From positions 1 through 8,703 of the forward strand of contig JAQUHH010000087.1 of assembly GCA_028683685.1 (NCBI GenBank): a stretch of 8,703 nt of DNA. Reading direction: 5' to 3'. The position numbers and the translations under genes are program-made. The notes below the pieces were generated by a model that was given only the letters and a program-made list of their open reading frames with translations, was not told the origin of the DNA and did no database searches. Position 1 is the first letter of the stretch; each line of letters starts with the position of its first letter. Source of the stretch: Bacteroidales bacterium (GTDB lineage Bacteria; Bacteroidota; Bacteroidia; Bacteroidales; WCHB1-69). Below, in pieces: positions 4,047 to 8,703 of the stretch.

Positions 4047-6668
4047 CTAATAGGAATCTCTAAAATCTTTCTTCAATGAATATTTCAAATCTTGAAGCAC
4101 AGAAGCTTTTACGTTAATTGAAAAATTCCAACTTTTGCGAAAACCAAAGGGAATCCAATTAAAACGCATTTCCCAACAGTGTAAATCACGATAAATATCG
4201 ATGGCGGTATAACTAAAGTCTTTGCTTTTGAAATCGTATCCTGAAGTAAAATTAACTCGCCATTTTCGGGTTAAATAAAACTCTCCTTGCAAATTTAATG
4301 ACTGAATAACGTCATCTTCAAACATCTTCAGCAAGGGGTTTTCACGATTGGTATAATATAAATTGTAACTCAAAGTCATATTCCACTCATTCGACTCCGT
4401 AGAAACGGTGGTTGAACTAGCAGGAACTTCCACCTCTTTTGGAGAAAATAATTTATCAATAAAAGCTTGATTTATAGCCAGATTTAAGCTAAAATTCCAA
4501 TCATTGGAAGTCATTCTAAATAAACGATTATTGGTATTCATTTCCAGTTTTGAAGTTCGTTTTCCTAAACTGTCCAAAACATACGGATCCCAAATACTAT
4601 TGTAGGTCACATACAGATTTTTAAAAAGAGTAGTTCTACCATTTATCACCAGAGGAATCCATCGAAGCGAATCCAAAGCGAAGTTATAAGCCGTCGAAAA
4701 AGTCAGATTTTCAATAAGTATAACTTTTCTTGAATCAGCTGTATCTTTTTTATTTCTAATTTTAGCTTCCAAATTATTGGTCAGAGAAAAACTAGCCAAT
4801 CCCGACTTCCGTGAGGGTGGAGAACCATACAAACCACCTTCATAAATTGAATATTGACGCAAACTGCCACTTTGATCTTGATAATATTTATAATATCCCC
4901 ACTTGGAAGAGCCAAAATTAGGATTATAAGCAAAATTCATAGTAGGCGTTAATACATGACGGAAAGCGGCTAATTTCCCTTTTTTAAACTGTTTCATCCC
5001 ATACAAACGTGTTGTAATAGACGAATTGTAATTAAAATCTCGAACCGCATTAAAACCTTTTATCGTATCGGTAACCAGCTCTCCTTCAGTAAAACCATTA
5101 TTATTCCAATATCGATCTATCGACTGAGAATACCAACGTTCAGTATAATTTACAGTATTATTCCAATTGAAAAATTTAAGGATTTTTATGCTTGAACTAA
5201 CAGGTATAGAATGTCTTATCCCATTTTGCATTTTGTCCAAAATATTTTCAGTAAATAATAATGTATCCACCGTGGTAATCTTATTTTTCATATTGGCATT
5301 GTATGACATGCTAATATTTTCATACCATTTAAGACTTCCCGATCTGTTTTTTTTGCGAAATGGATAAAAACGATTGGCAGAAAAATTCACTTCAGGCAAA
5401 GACATATCCACTTGACGCGTCAATGTATTTTGCGAATGGCGTATATTGGCTGAAAGATTATATTTCCCAGCAAAAGAAGTTGAATAAGACACCCCTGATT
5501 GAAAAGTATTGGATAAATAATCACTGGTATTTGTTGAATTAAACTTTGAAAAAGTATTACTCAAAATATTAACATCCGCAGAAAACCTACGAGTAGGATG
5601 TGCTTTTGGATCTTGAGTATGCTTCCAACGGAACATAAAATCATTTGCTTTTTGATAATCTGCTGTATTTTTTTCTCCGGTTAAATTTATAGCATAAGCA
5701 ACATCCAAATTTCCATTAAATTTATATCTTTTATTGTACGCAGATCTCACTTTAGCCGCCCAACTTCCTCTGGTATAAATATCACCTAACAAAGCGAGGT
5801 CGACATAGTCATTAATTCCCCAATAAAATCCACCATTTTCAAAGAAAAAACCACGATTTGCAGATTCACCGTAACTTGGAATTATCAAGCCATTAGCTCT
5901 CCCCTTTTTATTTGGGAAATAACCAAATGGCAATGCTAAAGGCGTGGGTACACCTTCGATGCGAAGATAAGCCGGACCCGTAATAATTTTATCGTTGGGA
6001 ATCACTTTGGCTTTATTAAATGCCAATTCAAAATGCGGACACTGAGCATCACAAGTCGTATATTTTCCACCTTTTACGTAAGTGGTATTATCTTCATACT
6101 TTTTGATTTTCTCACCATGCATAAAACCGCTTCCTTCTTGCGTTATGACAGTATAAATCAAACCTTTTTTAGTATTAATATTGTAACGCATTTTTTCGGT
6201 TTTAAACTTCTGTTCCCCCTGTTTAAACATCGGTTTTCCAATAACAGTCCCTGATGAATCGGCCATTCCTGAAGCAAAAATCTCCCCTTTATCCATATCA
6301 ATTTCCACATAATCGGCTTCAAGGAATAAATCATCGTAGGTAATCTCAGATTTATTAAACATAAATATTTTCTTGTTCACCAAATCGAATCGAATCGAAT
6401 CAAGTGCTTGATAATCAATAATATTCTCAATAGCATTGGGAGAAATTTGCAAAGTAGCACTATCCAAAACAGAAATTTCAATACTATCGGGCGGATTTTC
6501 AACGTTTAAAATATCAATGGTATCTAAAATAATAACATTATTTGTATCCTGCAAAATATTTGACCTACGATTACGCTTATTGACCTTAGAGTCAGGCACA
6601 TCTTGAGCAAAGCCAACAGCTACACAAAACAAAAATAAAAAGGAAGAAAAATATAGTTTTTGAAACAT
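4047..6668 (-). CDS. lptD: LptD-like outer-membrane LPS-assembly protein
   Basis: 873 residues. A signal peptide (MFQKLYFSSFLFLFCVAVGFA, cut probably before Q22) is followed by a low-complexity linker with acidic stretches, then an OstA/Lpt-type periplasmic domain (about 85-240) with repeats such as ADYVEIDMDKGEIFASG. From about 245 to the end lie alternating aromatic beta-strands typical of a large barrel, with the conserved-looking block LALPFGYFPNKKGRANGLII (244-263). Family role: inserts lipopolysaccharide into the outer-membrane outer leaflet, with LptE as partner and the Lpt bridge as supplier. Mature cysteines are only C206 and C210 (TTCDAQCPHFEL) and C831 (HCWEM), so a disulfide joining the periplasmic domain to the barrel is possible, as in E. 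coli LptD, but in a different layout. The gene is divergent from the amidase gene, with 105 bp between starts. No clear terminator is seen after the TAG stop. Confidence 0.9.
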   Translation of the reverse strand: MFQKLYFSSFLFLFCVAVGFAQDVPDSKVNKRNRRSNILQDTNNVIILDTIDILNVENPPDSIEISVLDSATLQISPNAIENIIDYQALDSIRFDLVNKKIFMFNKSEITYDDLFLEADYVEIDMDKGEIFASGMADSSGTVIGKPMFKQGEQKFKTEKMRYNINTKKGLIYTVITQEGSGFMHGEKIKKYEDNTTYVKGGKYTTCDAQCPHFELAFNKAKVIPNDKIITGPAYLRIEGVPTPLALPFGYFPNKKGRANGLIIPSYGESANRGFFFENGGFYWGINDYVDLALLGDIYTRGSWAAKVRSAYNKRYKFNGNLDVAYAINLTGEKNTADYQKANDFMFRWKHTQDPKAHPTRRFSADVNILSNTFSKFNSTNTSDYLSNTFQSGVSYSTSFAGKYNLSANIRHSQNTLTRQVDMSLPEVNFSANRFYPFRKKNRSGSLKWYENISMSYNANMKNKITTVDTLLFTENILDKMQNGIRHSIPVSSSIKILKFFNWNNTVNYTERWYSQSIDRYWNNNGFTEGELVTDTIKGFNAVRDFNYNSSITTRLYGMKQFKKGKLAAFRHVLTPTMNFAYNPNFGSSKWGYYKYYQDQSGSLRQYSIYEGGLYGSPPSRKSGLASFSLTNNLEAKIRNKKDTADSRKVILIENLTFSTAYNFALDSLRWIPLVINGRTTLFKNLYVTYNSIWDPYVLDSLGKRTSKLEMNTNNRLFRMTSNDWNFSLNLAINQAFIDKLFSPKEVEVPASSTTVSTESNEWNMTLSYNLYYTNRENPLLKMFEDDVIQSLNLQGEFYLTRKWRVNFTSGYDFKSKDFSYTAIDIYRDLHCWEMRFNWIPFGFRKSWNFSINVKASVLQDLKYSLKKDFRDSY

Positions 6669-6716
6669 TTTTTACAAAATCAGCTTTTCAATTAGATACA
6701 AGTGCTTTAAAATTAT

Positions 6717-6724
6717 TATTTTTG
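6717..6724 (+). promoter_or_regulatory. Candidate -7 element (TATTTTTG) for the amidase gene
   Basis: Exact TAnnTTTG match in the divergent gap, about 50 bp before the amidase ATG. No TTG is seen at the expected -33 spacing, so it would need an activator or be weak. Confidence 0.45.
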
Positions 6725-6751
6725 TCGATAAAGTATATCAGTTTGAGAATT

Positions 6752-6759
6752 CAAAACTA
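6752..6759 (-). promoter_or_regulatory. Candidate -7 element (TAGTTTTG) for the lptD-like gene
   Basis: On the minus strand TAGTTTTG matches TAnnTTTG, about 84 bp before the lptD-like ATG. A -33 element is not obvious. It sits downstream of the proposed amidase start point, so the two divergent transcripts would overlap at their 5' ends. Confidence 0.4.
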
Positions 6760-6773
6760 ATCAAAAAATCATT

Positions 6774-8003
6774 ATGACGATAAAACGCTCAATCATAATT
6801 TTTATTATTATCACATTTTCAGTTCATTTATTTGCATCTGTGCCTCCTGTACCAGCAAAAATCAAGTGCATTGTCATCGATGCAGGTCATGGTGGAAACG
6901 ATCCTGGAGCAATTGGCTATTTTAAAACCCAAGAAAAAGATATCACTTTGGCTCTAGCGTTAAAACTTGGAGCACTTATAAACGAATATTTCCCAGATAT
7001 TAAAGTGGTTTACACTCGAAAAACAGACGTTTTTGTAAAATTATTTGAACGAGCCGACATTGCCAATCGCAACAAAGCAGATTTGTTTATTTCGATTCAT
7101 TGCAATGCCGCCAGTCGTTCAACAGCTCGTGGAAGCGAAACTTTCGTTATGGGAATTCACCGTTCTGAAGCCAATTTAGCGGTGGCTCAAAAAGAAAATG
7201 CATCCATTTTGCTTGAAGACGACTACGTGGAACGATACGACGGATTCAATCCAAATTCTGCGGAAGCCTATATTGTATTCTCTCTTTTTCAAAATGCGTA
7301 TTTAAATAATAGTTTGGGATTTGCTTCTTCCATTCAACAGGAACTAACAGGTCGTTTGAAGTTTACAGACCGCGGCGTAAAACAAGCAGGATTTCTCGTT
7401 TTATACCGAACTGCTATGCCCGGTGTATTGGTAGAACTGGGTTTTATTAGCAATCCACAAGATGAACTATTTTTACGTTCAAAAATGGGTCAAGAATCCC
7501 TTGCCAAGGGAATTTTAAATGCTTTTGCAAACTACATTCACGTGATTGACGGAAACAAACCACAAGATTTCAAACCCCTTTTTACCGATTTGGCAACACA
7601 TCAAGATTTTAAAGCCGAACTCGATTCCATTATCAATGGCAATAAAAAACATGAAGGCATTATTAAAACGGAAGAATTATCGAACCAATTTGTTGCCATA
7701 AACACGACTCGCTATGAATCGACTTGCGAAAACGACACAAATCTTGTTTTTAAAATTCAATTTGCAACTTCAAGCGACAATAAACCCTTGAATTCTAAAG
7801 AATTTAAAAAAATCCCATCTCCAGGAAAATATTTTCAAGATGGATTATATAAATACACTGCAGGCTGTGAATTAACAATGGAAGATGCCAAAAAAATTCA
7901 AAATACACTCCGAGAATTAGGCTATAAAGATGCTTTTGTTATTGCTTTCAATAATAAAGTGCGAATTTCCAATGCTGAAGCTCAAAAAATACTGAACCAA
8001 TAA
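6774..8003 (+). CDS. Secreted N-acetylmuramoyl-L-alanine amidase (Amidase_3) with C-terminal SPOR-like domain
   Basis: 409 residues. An N-terminal signal peptide (about 1-21, ending HLFASV) is followed by an Amidase_3 zinc hydrolase domain (30-255). Zinc ligands are H39 in IDAGHGGNDPGA, E54 in KTQEKD and H109 in SIHCNAA; the catalytic glutamate is E221 in VLVELGFISNPQDE. The enzyme cuts the bond between N-acetylmuramic acid and the L-alanine of the stem peptide in the periplasm, typically for daughter-cell separation. After a linker (about 260-320), residues 325-405 (FKIQFATSS, YKYTAG, DAKKIQNTLRELGYKDAFVI) look like a SPOR-type fold, which binds denuded septal glycan. It is followed by the MCE gene after 40 bp, probably partly cotranscribed. 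The start at 6774 gives a good signal peptide, although no Shine-Dalgarno is visible. Confidence 0.93.
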   Translation: MTIKRSIIIFIIITFSVHLFASVPPVPAKIKCIVIDAGHGGNDPGAIGYFKTQEKDITLALALKLGALINEYFPDIKVVYTRKTDVFVKLFERADIANRNKADLFISIHCNAASRSTARGSETFVMGIHRSEANLAVAQKENASILLEDDYVERYDGFNPNSAEAYIVFSLFQNAYLNNSLGFASSIQQELTGRLKFTDRGVKQAGFLVLYRTAMPGVLVELGFISNPQDELFLRSKMGQESLAKGILNAFANYIHVIDGNKPQDFKPLFTDLATHQDFKAELDSIINGNKKHEGIIKTEELSNQFVAINTTRYESTCENDTNLVFKIQFATSSDNKPLNSKEFKKIPSPGKYFQDGLYKYTAGCELTMEDAKKIQNTLRELGYKDAFVIAFNNKVRISNAEAQKILNQ

Positions 8004-8017
8004 TACATTTTTATTGT

Positions 8018-8025
8018 TACTTTTG
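8018..8025 (+). promoter_or_regulatory. Candidate -7 element (TACTTTTG) before the MCE gene
   Basis: TACTTTTG in the 40-bp gap, identical to the tRNA-Val -7 box, 18 bp before the MCE start codon. No good -33 element lies within the amidase 3' end, so this would add to read-through rather than replace it. Confidence 0.45.
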
Positions 8026-8043
8026 CACTAGATTTATTAAAAC

Positions 8044-8703
8044 ATGACAAAAATAAAATTAAGCAGAGAAGTAAAAATATCCATTATTTTCATCTTCGCA
8101 CTCCTTCTCTTTGTATGGGGAATTAACTATCTGAAAGGAAGTGACTTACTTCAAAAAACACGGAAACTTTATGCCGATTACGAAAATGTAAACGGACTTA
8201 TGACTGCAAATCCTGTGCTATTAAATGGGTTTAGAATCGGATTGGTCACTGATATGTATTTCAAAGAAGATGATATTGGCAAAATTAGAGTTGAATTTAC
8301 TATTAATAATGACATTCTAATTCCCAAAAACTCAATTGCCCGAATTATTGACTCCGATTTATTGGGATCAAAAGCAGTTCAAATTGTATTGGGAAATCAA
8401 GGCGAAGCCGTAAATAAAGATGTTTTGATTGGCGAAACCCAAATGGGACTCATGGGAAATTTATCAAGCCAAATCGAACCCATTAAAGCCAAAGCAGAAA
8501 GCATTCTTGCTTCCATAGACTCCATTACATTAGCCATGAATATAGTTTTAAACAAAGAAACTCAAAACAACTTAATAAAAAGTTTTAATGAAATTCAACA
8601 AACAATTTCTCATCTAAACAGTTCTTTAAGCGTTGTTGACCAAGTACTTGCAAAAGATAAAAATAAATTATCCGACATCATTGGCAACATTGAATCCATT
8701 ACC
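8044..8703 (+). CDS. MlaD/MCE-family lipid transport protein, C-terminus beyond window
   Basis: 220 codons are present and the gene runs past the window end. After a short basic start (MTKIKLSREVKI) comes one membrane segment (about residues 13-27, IIFIFALLLFVWGIN), which anchors the protein in the inner membrane with the rest in the periplasm. The MCE domain spans about 40-118 (YADYENVNGLMTANPVLLNG, FRIGLVTDM, then SIARIIDSDLLGSKAVQIVLG). The following region (about 140-220) is a polar helix, probably coiled coil, as in other MCE proteins. Known role: MlaD-like proteins form a ring that passes phospholipids between an ABC transporter and the outer membrane. The transporter genes are not in view. 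The call is firm at family level; the exact substrate is unknown. Confidence 0.92.
   Translation, partial: MTKIKLSREVKISIIFIFALLLFVWGINYLKGSDLLQKTRKLYADYENVNGLMTANPVLLNGFRIGLVTDMYFKEDDIGKIRVEFTINNDILIPKNSIARIIDSDLLGSKAVQIVLGNQGEAVNKDVLIGETQMGLMGNLSSQIEPIKAKAESILASIDSITLAMNIVLNKETQNNLIKSFNEIQQTISHLNSSLSVVDQVLAKDKNKLSDIIGNIESIT

Noticed and set aside
5167..6254. Plus-strand open frames inside the lptD-like gene
   Set aside because: They are antisense shadows of a well-supported 873-residue outer-membrane protein.

Overview
The window looks like a low-GC Bacteroidota genome, most likely Flavobacteriaceae. Promoters match the Bacteroidota pattern TTG/TTTG-N19-21-TAnnTTTG, clearest upstream of the tRNA gene. 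Start codons lack a good Shine-Dalgarno sequence. The right half carries a flavobacterial envelope gene set: LptD-like protein, N-acetylmuramoyl-L-alanine amidase, MlaD/MCE protein.

Positions 1-2787 (minus strand) are one uninterrupted, left-truncated reading frame of 929 codons. It encodes a type IIG-like restriction-modification enzyme: PD-(D/E)XK nuclease, gamma-type N6-adenine methylase, and the start of a TaqI-like specificity region. An almost complete HUH/Y1 transposase domain of the REP-associated (RAYT/TnpA_REP) type, about 170 residues, lies in frame between methylase motifs I-III and the catalytic NPPY motif. Directly after it, still in frame, the coding sequence contains a perfect 20-bp palindrome, CAAGGGGTTGCAACCCCTTG. 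This palindrome recurs three more times, once in a degraded form, in the intergenic region just upstream of the gene. A RAYT-like domain fused inside a methylase, next to what look like its REP-type target repeats, is the main discovery candidate.

Positions 2788-3771 hold no convincing protein gene. They contain two long direct repeats (A, B) and a partial third (C). Each repeat carries a UUCG-capped terminator-like hairpin pointing along the minus strand; A and B also carry a small GGAA-capped hairpin and the REP-like palindrome. Between A and B sits a strong promoter followed by two hairpins, a candidate small RNA. Near the tRNA are three copies of the 11-mer TTGYATGCAAA. The region ends at tRNA-Val(UAC) (3772-3846, minus) with its own promoter and terminator. 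The repeat- and restriction-rich side next to a tRNA, against conserved envelope genes on the other side, suggests the edge of an accessory region.

Positions 4047-8703 are envelope genes. An LptD-like lipopolysaccharide-assembly barrel (minus) is divergent from a secreted peptidoglycan amidase with a C-terminal SPOR-like domain (plus). The amidase is followed after 40 bp by an MCE/MlaD lipid-transport protein (plus) cut by the window end. Together they serve outer-membrane assembly, cell-wall hydrolysis and lipid trafficking.
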